64,000 nucleotides of DNA, taken from contig NC_088775.1 of NCBI RefSeq assembly GCF_954871325.1, positions 4,947,475-5,011,474 on the forward strand, in the 5' to 3' direction. The stretch is from Gordionus sp. m RMFG-2023. Taxonomy: Eukaryota > Nematomorpha > Gordioida > Chordodea > Parachordodidae. A program made the translations under genes and the position numbers. Positions 48,401 to 56,349 of the stretch are shown here, one piece after another (positions within the stretch are counted from its first letter, which is position 1; each line of letters starts with the position of its first letter). The notes beneath the pieces are model-generated. The model searched no databases, had not been told where the DNA came from, and saw only the letters and a list, made by a program, of their open reading frames with translations.

Positions 48401-51400
48401 TCGGTATTTTTAAACATATTAGATTTTTTTACGGTAAAATATGTATTTTAAACATGTTAAATTTAAATTTAATTAAGATGCACCATATAAAAGTGACAAT
48501 TATCATAATCGTTGTTTTTAAATTTTTTATGTTAAATTTAAATTTAATTAAGATGCACCATATAAAAGTGACAATTATCATAATCGTTGTTTTTAAATTT
48601 TTTTGACGTAAATCGGTTAAAATAAGTATTGTTAACATGTATTAAAAAAACTTCAGTGAAGATGTACCCTAGATAAGTGACAATTGTCATAATCCTTATT
48701 TTTAAAGTTTTTTGAATTTTTTTGATGCAAATGGGTAGAAATATAAATTGTAAACTTGTTAAATTAAAATTTCATGAAGATGTACCACAGAAAAGTGCCA
48801 ATTGTAATAATCGTTATTTTTAAACTTTTTTGACGTATATGGGCCAAAATAAGTATTGATAACATGTTTAAATAAAACTTCAGTGAAGATGTACCCAAGA
48901 TATGTGACAATTTTCATAAACATTTTTAAAGTTTTTTGAATTTTTTTGACTCAAATGGGCAAATAAATAAATTGCTAACATGTTTAAATAAAACCTCAGT
49001 GAAGATGTACCCTAGATAAGTGACAAATAGTCGTTATTTTTAAAGTTTTTTGAATTTTTTTGAAGCAAATAGGCTAAAATATAAATTGCCACATGTTAAA
49101 ATAATATTTCAGTGAAGATGTACCCAGATAAGTGACAATAGTCATAATCGTTATTTTTAAAGTTTTTGAATTGTTTGACGCAATTGGACAAAAATATAAA
49201 TTGTTAACATGTTAAAATAAAATTTCAGTCCAAACAAAAAAACAAATCGATATTTTCATTCTCATAATCGTTGTTCCTTTTATCCTGCTTAAAATTTGAT
49301 AAAAATATGCAAAGTGATTATTAAAGATTGCTGTAACCTATGTTAAATTCTAAACTTTTAAGATATGGATTCACAATCTTATTATAAAAATGTATAACCT
49401 TGCATTCACAGTTAGCAAATATTTTTGTATGCTCGTGGCAAAATAGTGCTGAGTCTGAATTAAGGGTAGGATTTTTATAGAAAGAACTTAAAAACCATAT
49501 GAATATTACTTAGTAATATGATACAATTAACATCCTATAAATTTAATGTTAAGATTTTATTATGGTTAAAATGGATTACAATCTATATTTTAACCCATTT
49601 ACATCAAAGAATTAAAAATAACGATTATAAAATTGTCACTTTTCAATTGTATATCTTCATGAAATTTTAATTTGGCATGTTTACAATCTATATTTTAACC
49701 CTTTTGCAACAAAAATATTCAAAAAAACCTTATTAACAACGATTATGACAATTGTAACTTATCTATGGTACATCTTCACTGAAATTTTATTTTAACATGT
49801 AAGCAATTTATATTTTTGCCCATTGCGTCTAAAAAATTCAAATAATTTTAAAAATAACGATTATGACAATTGTCACCTTTCTATGGTGCATCCTCATGAA
49901 ATTTTAATTTAACATGTTTACAATCTATACTTTTACCCATTTACAACAAAAGAATTCAAAATAAACAACGATTATGACAATTGTAACTTATCTATGGTAC
50001 ATCTTCACTGAAATTTTATTTAAACATGTTAGCACTACTTATTTTAGCCCATTTTGGTTCATAAAATTCAAAAAATTTTAAAAATAACGATTATGACAAT
50101 TGTCACTTTTCAATGGTAGATCTTCATGAAATTTTAATTTAGCATGTTTACAATCTAAATGATATTTTTACCCTTTTGAGTCATAAAATTTCAAAAATCT
50201 TAAAAATAACATAAATAAGTTAAATATATTAAAAAAAATTATTTAGCCACCTCTTTTAATATACTTAAGAAATAGATAATTTTACAAAAATGATAAAAAA
50301 AACTATAAAAGATTTCACCTAAAAATTGTATATTTATAATAAATTTCACAAAAGAATTCCTTAAAAAAGATATATTTACAAAGATTTAAAATTTTTATCA
50401 TAATATGTTCAAAAATTTTTTTGAACTTCAAGAAATATTTTATACTTAAAATCTTGGGCGTGAAAATCACTAATAAATTGTAACAAAAATAATATTACAA
50501 TAGTATAGGATATGATTTTTTATTAAAAAACATCAAATAATAAATAATATGTTGTTTTCTTTTAAATAAATGCATTCGCAATATATTTATTATTTCGCGG
50601 TAATGCGCTCGCGATAATGACTTCGCGCAAACATATTCGCGATAAAAAAGTCGTTGTAAAGTGTTCGCGTAAAATGTTTCGCTAAAATGTATTCGCTCTA
50701 ATAAATTCGCGGTTAAGGTTTCGCGGAAATAAATTCGCGACAATGGCTTCGAAATTGTCTTCGCTATAAATGTTTCGCGGATATAAATTCGCAGAATTGG
50801 TTTCGCGATTTAACCTTCGCTATATAAACTTTTCACGATAAACGACATTCGCGATAAAAGTTTCGCGATAAAGTGTTTTGCGATAAAAGTTTCGCTGAAT
50901 TGACCTGATACGTATTCACAAAGCGAATATAACACATACCATTCTATCTACATTGAAAAATCCGAAATATTTATAAAATAACTCAAATTAAATCCGATAT
51001 AAGTTTAACTATCCTATTGAAAAGTAATTTTTTTTTTTAAATTGCTCTCCTATAAATTTACAAAAAGTGGAGATAGAATATTATAATTTTCTGTCAGGCA
51101 ACGATATATTTTTTTCTTTTACGATGAGGCATGCCGCATGCAAGTAGGTTACAATGTATACTTCGATTACACTTTTACTGGGATTATATATTTATTTATT
51201 TTATTTTTTATCATAAATTTGACAAAGAAAGTCAAAAAATTCTTAGAACCTATTCCTCGGGCTGGGACCTTGTCGTTCCTTCTAATTGGGCCACCGCTTT
51301 CTGGGTTACTCTAATCTACGCAGGCGCACTTCCAATCGGTCTTAATGAGGATAATGCTATAAGTGAGTGCAATTTCTTATATAATAAATATTACCGAAGA

Positions 51401-54026
51401 TGCGCGTAAATCAGATGACGCGTATTTTTAAGTGTAATTTTATTGCGCAAAATAAAATCTAAAATTAATTTCAAATAAATCATGACCAAATTTGTCCGAA
51501 ATTTATAAGATAGATGGGTGTCGACAAAATCAGTTCTTAAAATTTTTTTTAAAAAAAAATCTGATTTTAACCTGAAATATAATTCCAGCATGTGTAAAAA
51601 TACTTACCCTATATTATTATAAAACAATTTTACGAGTTGTTGCACTTAGCTAATTACACATATCGCTAGTAACATACATTATGTGTCAGAGACTTTTAAA
51701 TATTAAATTTGTAGGCTCTGTCGGGATTTAGAAATTATTTTACGACGCTTTTCTCTTTCCTTCCTTCCTTCCTTCCTTCCTCCTGTGTCTGCGGGTATCT
51801 GATTAAAAAAAATTTTTGCTTAAAGGAACTCGTGTTTATCAATTGGATCAAAATTTTTTTTAATTTTACTATATAAAATAAATTCTTATGATATACGAAC
51901 CGTAAAATATATTATTAGAATTTCCAAAAAAATGTATAAATTTTTTTTATTAAGAAAAGAAGGAAACAATAATAATTCAATCATTAAAAAAAGAGAAAAT
52001 TTTCAATCATTAGTGAAAAGTTTTAATCAAATAATTTGTAAAAAGGCAGATCTGGTACATTTCACGAAATGATTACTTTTTATACTGAGTTTGGAATGCT
52101 CTCTAAATATTTTTTTAAATAAGATCAAACAGAATTTTTGATCAAATTTTACCTAAAGTTTTTTTTCTTCTTCTTCTAACTTCTACTTTATAACTTTATT
52201 TCAGTTATCGTCGATCAGTATTGTTTTTCGCAGTTATCATTAGATAGCTGTTAAGATAAGAAGTACTAGTGCTCACAAATTGAACTTTTCAACGCAGCGT
52301 TTCAAAAAGCAAATAATGCATTTCAAATGCATTCGTTTAAATTGGAAACATTCCCGTTTTTGCATGTTAAATTATTTATTTTTAAAACTAAATATCTTGT
52401 GATTTTTTTTTTTGAAACCTTTTTAAATTTTGAAGTGATAGCATGGATACAAACATCTTCTAAAAAGTAAAATAATTATATTAACTGATACAGTAATATT
52501 TTTTAGTTTATGGAATTATGATATTACAAAAAAATTTGCTAATAAATATAGGGCGAGCCTTGTTTAGATTTTAGACGATTCATATTGAAAAAAAATAAAA
52601 GCTAACGTTTCAATTTAAATATAGCTACGTTTACGTATACGTTTATTTATTTGCGTTTTGAAACGCTGCATTGAAACGTTCAATGTGTGTGCACTACAAT
52701 CAATGAAAGTTAGAATTTATAAAACCCAAATTTTAAATTTACAAATAAAAAAACAAAAAAAAAGCTTTCGAAGGTCGCAACCGTTTTAAATTTCCCGACC
52801 ATTACCCTGACACCGAATGCGGAAAACGTTTCTTGATAGATTTAGAAACCTCCAATTCCATAAAAAATGGCAAAAGACCGAAGGCTAAAAGAGTCAATTA
52901 CCACAAAACTAGCAACGGATGTCCCTACATCGAAAATCACCCTTTTCGACCTGATTGGGAAAATTTGGTGATCGATAGTAACATCGCTTTCGTAAAATGT
53001 CATAACAACGGTAAAATTATTCCGGAAAACGATGAAATAAAAATGGAGATTGACAAAGTGTCTTCCAAATCTGACACTGGATTTTGGGTTTTGAGGGATC
53101 GAGTCTTATTACGCAATTTGGCATTTAGGTTAACCATGTTTAATCATACTACATCTCAAAACCTTCCTACTACTGTTAAAAATTCTAATGTTAAAGGTCC
53201 CTTGATAACGCTGTCATTAAAAACGTCAGATTTTATTGCCCCTAAAAACAATATAATTCAAGATGTTTCGCATTTCGATTTTGAATCAATCCAAAATTCT
53301 TCGTTACAATACCTCGGTTGCTTGAAGTATATTAAGGAATTATTTATTGATGCTGCGAACTATCCTACCTTAGAGTCAGCCATTATACCCGTAGATGTTG
53401 ACATAATTTATAGGGGAAACGTACAAAGTGGGATGCCTATCTACGCTAAAACCTGCTTTCCAGAATTATATCCCTTGAGAAATGGCCTAGAAACTATTAA
53501 TGAAAATGAATCAATTGTTGGAAATTCGATACCTAAAAAAATGTATAATAATGTATCGGAGAACCTGTTGAATAATCCTGAATCGAATCTTCAAAGCAAG
53601 AAAATGAAACAAAAATTTCAATCACAATCAAATAAGAAAAAAATTAAGATACTTCCCTTGGTTCCTAATATCTTTAAAAAAACTAAAGTGTCTATGAAAG
53701 ATTACTTTCCAGATAATAATGGTTTCTATTGTATTGGGTTTATAAGTGGCGGTTCTTATTCTTACATTAGGGGTAGGGAAAGCGGTTTTGGGTACATATC
53801 ACTCTCGGCTTTGAAAACTTTTTTAGAAACTCAGTTTATACATAAAATCGATAAATTACTAATTAATGCTTCTACACCCCATCAAGATTTGGGGATTGGT
53901 CAAATAGTATTACCCAAAAATAAAACAGATTATATTAAACTGTGCAAATATTACGTTAAATCTCTTAATTCGATAGATGGATACACTGCGGTTGATGTAA
54001 ATATAAAATTTCAGACAGATTTCTAG
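30432..54026 (+). CDS. POP1: POP1, RNase P/MRP protein subunit (14-exon gene model)
   Basis: POP1 is the largest protein of RNase P (tRNA 5' end maturation) and RNase MRP (pre-rRNA processing) and acts in the nucleus and nucleolus. The model gives about 1142 residues against about 1024 in human. Conserved pieces appear in the family order: FQTLPRHMIRRAAS (res. 42-55), [13 protein letters not shown] (112-124), DISYYN, SYPTRAIGPVHY, WIWMHP (275-280), MIRFKLMG, VVRDPRLF, PFWNKD, the POPLD core SGWDLVVPSNW (from 688) and a C-terminal module from FYCIGF (about 1043-1142). Exons: 30432-30456, 30499-30674, 30745-31008, 31051-31138, 36519-36683, 37238-37450, 38907-39143, 39592-39768, 39872-39938, 43320-43489, 45549-45875, 46425-46547, 51228-51362, 52765-54026. 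All introns are GT-AG, and nine of thirteen are phase 1. The motifs are seen and the family is known. Exact edges of exons 1, 5, 6 and 7 are inferred. Confidence 0.9.
30457..30498 (+). other. POP1 intron 1, 42 nt
   Basis: The intron runs from GTATAATAATA to TTATAATAG. It is inferred from the in-frame joining of an ATG-led exon to the first conserved POP1 block. It is very short for an animal intron and equals intron 3 in length. Confidence 0.6.
30499..30674 (+). CDS. POP1: POP1 exon 2 (POP1 N-terminal domain)
   Basis: The exon encodes IQVSPFVESRIREIE and then FQTLPRHMIRRAAS...RRIPKSLRN, the diagnostic basic block of the POP1 N-terminal domain. The acceptor is ATAATAG at 30492-30498 and the donor is GTTACT at 30675. 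A second possible acceptor 9 nt downstream (AG at 30506-30507) is also in phase but would drop IQV, which fits the family pattern. Confidence 0.85.
30745..31008 (+). CDS. POP1: POP1 exon 3 ([13 protein letters not shown] block)
   Basis: This is the strongest family match in the window: [21 protein letters not shown], followed by KKWNW and a YRASLRGANQGCIVQ tail. In animal POP1 the equivalent tail precedes (L/D)SYYCCLEL, which exon 4 supplies. The acceptor at AATCAG (ends 30744) keeps phase 0 with exon 2 across a 70-nt intron. The donor GTTGAT is at 31009. Confidence 0.92.
31009..31050 (+). other. POP1 intron 3, 42 nt
   Basis: The intron begins GTTGAT and ends TATTTTTTAG. Removing it joins CIVQ to DISYYN, exactly as in POP1 homologues (LLQ-DLSYY). 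Left in, the frame hits a stop within eight codons. Confidence 0.85.
31051..31138 (+). CDS. POP1: POP1 exon 4
   Basis: The exon encodes DISYYNCIEITGSVL...SSYT plus one base. It continues the family's SYYCCLEL region after a 42-nt intron whose acceptor is TTTTTTAG. The donor is GTATTC at 31139. The next intron is about 5.4 kb, and the split Gly codon (g/gc) is completed by exon 5, giving TGCSFALHDV where human has TGLTFAAV. Confidence 0.9.
31608..32202. mobile_element. MITE of about 600 bp in POP1 intron 4
   Basis: Inverted ends start GGCTGTGGC (left) and GGCTGTAGC (right) and share (A)TGGGG(C/T)AAATA and AATATCTA. Inside are repeated TACCCCATTTATGG units. No coding capacity. Confidence 0.6.
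33706..35505. mobile_element. foldback DNA transposon in POP1 intron 4, degenerate
   Basis: Arms of about 320 bp (33706-34030 and 35190-35505) are inverted copies. They carry CCATGTCAAATC at the tips, then GGTCGACCCCTTTTAAAATT and GAGCCCCTATATCTCGAGAA-type sequence. The interior of about 1.15 kb keeps pieces of an ORF on the plus strand (34439-34835). The family is not known to me. Confidence 0.75.
34439..34835 (+). pseudogene. degenerate ORF inside the foldback transposon
   Basis: A first open stretch (34439-34642) reads CCNPFNLQTHAYYRGNLRKI then LPWMTQKKLPFNLDMLICSS and ends at a stop. In a shifted frame, QEAIDNINISLQSNGESLIK and RKRLCENIRRKKYLE follow, with a further stop at 34749. The C-C-N-P-F...H opening and the 'GESxIK+++L' part suggest the N-terminal region of a transposon protein, possibly DNA-binding. 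I cannot name the family. Confidence 0.5.
35897..36105. mobile_element. hairpin MITE, family T (copy 1)
   Basis: Arms 35897-35955 and 36044-36105 are inverted. They share GTATTCCATCATGTTTGGAA and ACAATT(C)ATA motifs with related sequence near 38068, 45225 and 51585. Confidence 0.6.
36268..36463. mobile_element. hairpin MITE, family H (copy in intron 4)
   Basis: Ends read GTTGTTAAAC and its complement. The middle has ACTAATAGATGTCTCCAAACC and CTAAATCTCCAGACTTTGC, the same internal pattern as the 20163-20375 copy. It ends 55 bp before POP1 exon 5. Confidence 0.6.
36519..36683 (+). CDS. POP1: POP1 exon 5
   Basis: The exon encodes CSFALHDV, then FLYHINSYPTRAIGPVHYTI, matching the family's 'LYR..KYPREMLGPVTF'. 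The acceptor is TATTGTAG. Two donors are in phase with possible next exons: GTACCG after 36683 (used here) and GTAGTG after 36649. The shorter option would pair with an exon 6 start at 37270. Confidence 0.8.
37238..37450 (+). CDS. POP1: POP1 exon 6 (WIWMHP block)
   Basis: The exon encodes SLVVCIIEDK, then VWIWMHPGIYEEVLNVL, the counterpart of the family's LWIWLHPTLKQDILEEI. The donor is GTAAGG at 37451. The 3' splice site could be at 37238, 37265 or 37270. The first two accept a phase-1 donor and the last a phase-0 donor, so only the first ten or so residues are in doubt. Confidence 0.8.
38068..38120. repeat. family T MITE fragment (single arm)
   Basis: ATGTATCCCAGCATGTTTAA and ATACCTATCTTATAAAG match one arm of the family T hairpins. 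No second arm was seen. Confidence 0.5.
38386..38571. repeat. two adjacent hairpins around a poly-G run
   Basis: Hairpin 1 is CCCCTCATTCATAGTTAGCG / CTAACTATGAATGGGAAGG (38390-38492). Hairpin 2 is TTACCCTGAAATTCACAG / CTGTGAATGCAGGGTAA (38500-38571). A run of about 11 G separates them. TGCATTCACAGTTAGC recurs at 49403, so this is a dispersed repeat. Confidence 0.6.
38907..39143 (+). CDS. POP1: POP1 exon 7 (poorly conserved linker)
   Basis: This open stretch encodes a charged linker (NLYKFYDLESEERILKAL, later LLSRKTKAKGK) where human POP1 also has a variable Lys-rich linker. The best-looking acceptor, GTACACAG ending at 38889, is out of phase with exon 6. The AG ending at 38906 keeps the frame. 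Either that weaker site is used or a small exon between 37451 and 38889 was missed. The donor is GTATTC at 39144. Confidence 0.55.
39351..39535. mobile_element. hairpin MITE, family H (copy in POP1 intron 7)
   Basis: The inverted ends AAACGGCTTGATTTGAGCCG and ATCGGCTTAAATCAAGCCGT are the cleanest of the family. A nearly repeated flank (GCTAGGACATGCCTAA / GCTAAGACACGCTTAA) surrounds it. Confidence 0.75.
39592..39768 (+). CDS. POP1: POP1 exon 8 (RFKLMG block)
   Basis: The exon encodes MIRFKLMGRMTLKVIMETLKP, the counterpart of human RFRLIGPLSHSILTEAIKA. The acceptor lies after a T-rich run (TTTTTTTTGCAAAG, ends 39591). The donor is GTTATT at 39769. The frame is consistent with the exons on both sides. 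Confidence 0.85.
39872..39938 (+). CDS. POP1: POP1 exon 9 (67 nt)
   Basis: This short exon encodes EDSSGNDWWADFYLSSE. The WW pair matches the human RWWIE position. The acceptor ATAATAG and donor GTAATT leave a phase-2 junction that the exon 10 acceptor fits. The preceding intron is 103 nt and the following one 3.4 kb, filled mostly by an LTR element. Confidence 0.75.
39960..40446. repeat. degenerate tandem repeats, unit about 170 bp
   Basis: Three worn copies carry AGGATAGAATG, GCCAATTTACAATTAGATTT and TTATTTG...GATAATGA motifs, ending at the left edge of the LTR element. Confidence 0.6.
40452..40810 (-). repeat. 3' LTR of the 40452-43143 element
   Basis: It starts TGACGCGAATAAAG and ends TTATGTAACA. 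It is a direct repeat of 42786-43143. Confidence 0.85.
41081..41390. repeat. 157-bp tandem duplication
   Basis: GGGGAAATGGCACCATAGTT and the following 137 bp occur twice with small differences, inside the LTR element. Confidence 0.85.
42430..42786 (-). pseudogene. gag-like ORF of the 40452-43143 element
   Basis: 118 residues, charged and helical (KPDRLESSREYLDRLKACGS), in the style of a Gypsy capsid fragment. Its ATG straddles the LTR/primer-site boundary, so there is no leader. Function is unassigned beyond gag-like. Confidence 0.5.
42786..43143 (-). repeat. 5' LTR of the 40452-43143 element
   Basis: This is the partner of 40452-40810. On the minus strand its inner edge is followed at once by TGGTGGAGGATGG, the likely primer-binding site. 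Confidence 0.85.
43320..43489 (+). CDS. POP1: POP1 exon 10 (RDPR block)
   Basis: The exon encodes GIISGMVVPLVVRDPRLFRAP, equivalent to the human IPAGTILGLTVGDPR region. A single T completes the Asp codon split from exon 9. The donor is GTAATG at 43490. A second in-phase donor at 43481 would shorten the exon by three codons. Confidence 0.85.
43546..43732. mobile_element. hairpin MITE, family H (copy in intron 10)
   Basis: Ends read GTTATACTACACGATTTTTA and the complement of GTTACACAGCATGATTTTT. The middle GCCTCGAGATTTCATTAATA matches the 20163-20375 copy almost exactly. It lies about 57 bp after POP1 exon 10. Confidence 0.7.
43981..44795. mobile_element. non-autonomous hAT-like element
   Basis: Ends are CAGGGACGAGAACC and CAGGTATGAGAACC (inverted). 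The 8-bp flanks GTTAGAAC and GTTATGAC match at six positions. The 815-bp interior has no transposase that I recognise. Confidence 0.65.
45120..45525. mobile_element. hairpin MITE, family T (full-length copy)
   Basis: Arms of about 140 bp (45126-45275, 45385-45518) carry TGTCGTATGGGG...TTCGGAATC at the tips and GTATTCCAGCATGGGTAG inside. It ends about 24 bp before the exon 11 acceptor. Confidence 0.7.
45549..45875 (+). CDS. POP1: POP1 exon 11 (FWNKD block)
   Basis: The first half is a low-complexity Asn/Lys/Ser-rich linker. The second half reads CHSPFWNKDVRDKVML...LNKMRARRKLSEL, matching the human SFIWNQDI...DLNRMRSELL. The acceptor is TTTAAAG (ends 45548) and the donor GTATTC. Both ends are phase 1. 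Confidence 0.85.
45977..46183. repeat. 207-bp hairpin with 77-bp arms
   Basis: GATGATTTAATGAAACATAT and on to AAACCCATCCATATAAAATT in the left arm is mirrored almost perfectly at right. The loop is about 53 bp. It lies in POP1 intron 11. Confidence 0.85.
46425..46547 (+). CDS. POP1: POP1 exon 12
   Basis: The exon encodes TETYVPMLLVHRPS, corresponding to the family's KIPILLIQQPG just upstream of the POPLD core. The acceptor is ATCAATCAG and the donor GTATAA. Both ends are phase 1, and the frame joins exons 11 and 13. Confidence 0.8.
47577..50904. mobile_element. 3.3-kb foldback element with TCGCGAA subrepeat ends
   Basis: The outer ends GTCAATTCAGCGAAAC... are inverted. Each continues as about 260-330 bp of short, imperfect units around TCGCGAA (47590-47835 and, inverted, 50575-50895). 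Inside these, a mirrored 270-bp block follows (47985-48255 / 50235-50515). Then come two arrays of about 110-140-bp repeats with GTGACAATTNTCATAATCG cores (48365-49230 forward, 49560-50215 inverted). No coding region is recognised. Layered, subrepeat-built inverted ends resemble Drosophila FB/Galileo foldback elements. Confidence 0.8.
48432..48606. repeat. 85-bp tandem duplication in the foldback inner array
   Basis: Two direct copies of a unit carrying TTAATTAAGATGCACCATAT and AAGTGACAATTATCATAATC, the most alike pair in the inner array. Confidence 0.85.
51228..51362 (+). CDS. POP1: POP1 exon 13 (POPLD domain)
   Basis: The exon encodes SSGWDLVVPSNWATAFWVTLI, closely matching the POPLD core of human POP1 ([21 protein letters not shown]), then YAGALPIGL. 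The donor GTGAGT is the closest to consensus in the gene. The in-frame acceptor is GACAAAG (ends 51227). A nearby TTCTTAG looks stronger but breaks the frame. Confidence 0.88.
51585..51640. repeat. family T MITE fragment
   Basis: AATTCCAGCATGTGTAAAAA and TACTTACCCTATA match the family T arms. It lies in POP1 intron 13. Confidence 0.5.
51754..51783. repeat. CTTC microsatellite
   Basis: About six CTTC units lie in POP1 intron 13. Confidence 0.9.
52266..52698. mobile_element. MITE of about 430 bp in POP1 intron 13
   Basis: The inverted ends carry TAGTGCTCACAAATTGAAC (left) and TAGTGCACACACATTGAAC (right), then GCAGCGTTTCAAAA. It ends 66 bp before the exon 14 acceptor. No coding content. Confidence 0.65.
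52765..54026 (+). CDS. POP1: POP1 exon 14 (terminal exon, C-terminal domain)
   Basis: The long last exon completes POPLD (RNRFKFPDHYPDTECG), continues through KRPKAKRVNY, a Ser/Asn/Lys-rich linker, and a C-terminal module beginning FYCIGFISGGSYSYIRG, which parallels human LGFVTQGDFSMAVG, with SGFGYISL matching ALGFVSL. The stop is at 54024-54026. The acceptor AAAAAAAAG has no pyrimidine tract, yet the split Thr codon and the frame fit. Confidence 0.88.
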
Positions 54027-54113
54027 AATATTCTGTAAGATGAATGACTGATTTATTATAAATTCATATACTATATATATATATATATATAATATATATA
54101 ATTAGCAAATTTC

Positions 54114-54119
54114 AATAAA
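54114..54119 (+). promoter_or_regulatory. candidate POP1 poly(A) signal
   Basis: An AATAAA hexamer lies 88 nt after the POP1 stop, just past an AT dinucleotide array. In DNA this AT-rich the motif is common, so its position is the only support. Confidence 0.35.
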
Positions 54120-54129
54120 AAATAGTACT

Positions 54130-56344
54130 GATATTTTTAATTTATTTATAATCGAGTTATATTATAAAATTATTTAAAAAAATTAATATATTTGAAAGAT
54201 AAGGTTTTTATATCTATTTATAAAAAAAAATTTGTGGGAATTTTCTTTTTAGATAGAAATATTTTTCAATTATTAAGATAAAAACAATTTTATTTTACGT
54301 GACACGCAATATTAACGTCTAGCCTTATGTGTTATATTTACATAAGAGCAACGTTTGGTTCTCTTATGCCCATCAAACTGGAAAAAGAAAAATTTACAAG
54401 GTATAATTATGAGGGCCATCCATGTTTTTTGGGCAGGCAGCAGACCTGTACGCATAACAAAACACACTTGCTATTTAAATGTTTACGGAAAGTAAAACGA
54501 TAGGAAAAAGCGCGTATTAGATTAAATAAAGGTTTATGTGTTTCCGTCACTCTCGCTACTAGAAACTCGGATATATGTATAAGGGCGCATATGGATTTAT
54601 TATATTATTGTTTATATTTTATAAAATATTTCATTATTAATAATTAATGCTTGACGTGGTTGTTAAAAATTAGATAATATATTTACATCGCTTATTTAAC
54701 GTAAATATATAAATGGCAGATAGACTATATTGATTCCGTATATTATAATACGTACAGGAAAAGGCTAAAAGTCGTATTTCGTTTACGTTGTTTTATATTA
54801 TTTAAAATCTAGGTAACGTTTAAAGGTGTATATTTGTCAAACCAAGTATCGTAAATAGAGATCACCTTAAAACTTGGACAATATATCTAAAGTAAATTAA
54901 TTATTACAACAATTCAATAATTTATAACGTGAAATAAGGAACAAAAGATAGGATGCTTAAATCAGTCACATTTATTTACAAATTTCTTTGTTCCAGCATT
55001 TATTTATTTTTCTACTTTACAGAAGCCGTTTATATCTTTTATAAAATGTTGTTTTTAAATTGTATATTCCATAACATTTTTATATATGCTTCAGTCGATG
55101 TGATTTTATTTATTTTTCTGATTTTAAAAATAATTGGAAATAAAAAAAGTAGTATATTTTCCAGACGGAATTTATATTTTTAACTTGTTTATTTAACTTT
55201 TGCTGTTATTTTTTTTATTTATTAAGATATTGTTTATTTCTTGAGAATGAATGAGTTCTGTAATTTCCTAGAGAAACAATGTAAATGAGGGAAGGAATGA
55301 TTTTTTTACGATAAAGCAACAATATAAATTGAGGATTTCTGTATATTAAGAATACAGGAAGAATTAGTGTTTTAAAAATTCAGTAAAATAAATAATATTA
55401 GATAAATGATTTAAACTTAAATATTTATTTTTATAAAAGTAGTAAGGTTCTTTATAAGGGAAAATAGTTATTTAATATATTTAAATGTGTTTATCTACCT
55501 AATTATAAAATTCAATATATTATCTATTCAGAGGCGTTACTAACCTTTACAATCTCAGGGGAGCTCAAATTTTTTTTAAAATTACTCATTAACCCATTTT
55601 TAGCTAATATCATTTTCAAAATAACCATTTTTGTGGTTGAGGAGGTGGTATAAAAAAAGGGGCTCGAGCCTCCACCCCCTTTAACCTACTAATACAATAA
55701 TGAAAAAATTATTTAAGAACTCAGTTTTGCAATTTTAGCAAGGTAATACAATTAACCTAAAATTTCCTAACAAAACTACGCGAAACTATATTTGGATATA
55801 AAATATCAAGAATATATTAAATAGGACTGACTTTCACTTCAGAAATTTATAAAAGTTCAAGCTATAACTTTTCTTAGATGTTAAATAGATATTGTGTACC
55901 CAACAATTGATTGTGACTATCACTTATAAATCAAAATTGATATTGATTTTTAAAACATTTGATTCACATTTTTTTTACAAAATTGAGGCTAGAACCGTTT
56001 GCAGACATTTTAGCATTCAGGGCTTGGATACAAAATCATTGAACGGTTCAGGTTCGATGAAAAAATACCGGTTCGGTTTAGATCCCCATATTATAAAAAT
56101 ACAGAGAGACTTATATCTTATTAAATTTAATCTACACTTATTCTTGACCAATTATATTTTAGGGGTATTTCGATTTATGAGGATGGGGATCTTTGGGTAC
56201 CAATGATATTAAAATTGTTAAATTTTAAAAAATATATTATTATTATTGAGGCATTTGATCAACGTACAAGCTACAAAATGGCGCTACAGCTGATTTCAAT
56301 GTGTGGACGTTTTTTTAAGCATGATCGCCAATCTATAGTTATAT
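54130..56344. other. gene-free region downstream of POP1
   Basis: A patch at 54230-54290 (GATAGAAATATTTTTCAATT) recurs at 63255-63320. At 55535-55690 there is a hAT-like MITE candidate (CAGAGGCGTTACTAACC at left; GGGGCTCGAGCCTCC at right) without clear target duplication. ORFs of 76 and 104 residues (54953, 55892) look like chance open frames. Confidence 0.45.
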
Positions 56345-56349
56345 ATATC

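Noticed and set aside
48370-48606. Repeat peptide with LNLIKMHHIKVTIIIIVVFKFF
   Set aside because: It comes from the 85-bp non-coding tandem repeat in the foldback element. Open frames also run on the other strand.
54953-55183. 76-residue hydrophobic ORF downstream of POP1
   Set aside because: Phe/Tyr/Ile-rich composition is expected from random AT-rich DNA. No domain or splice context.
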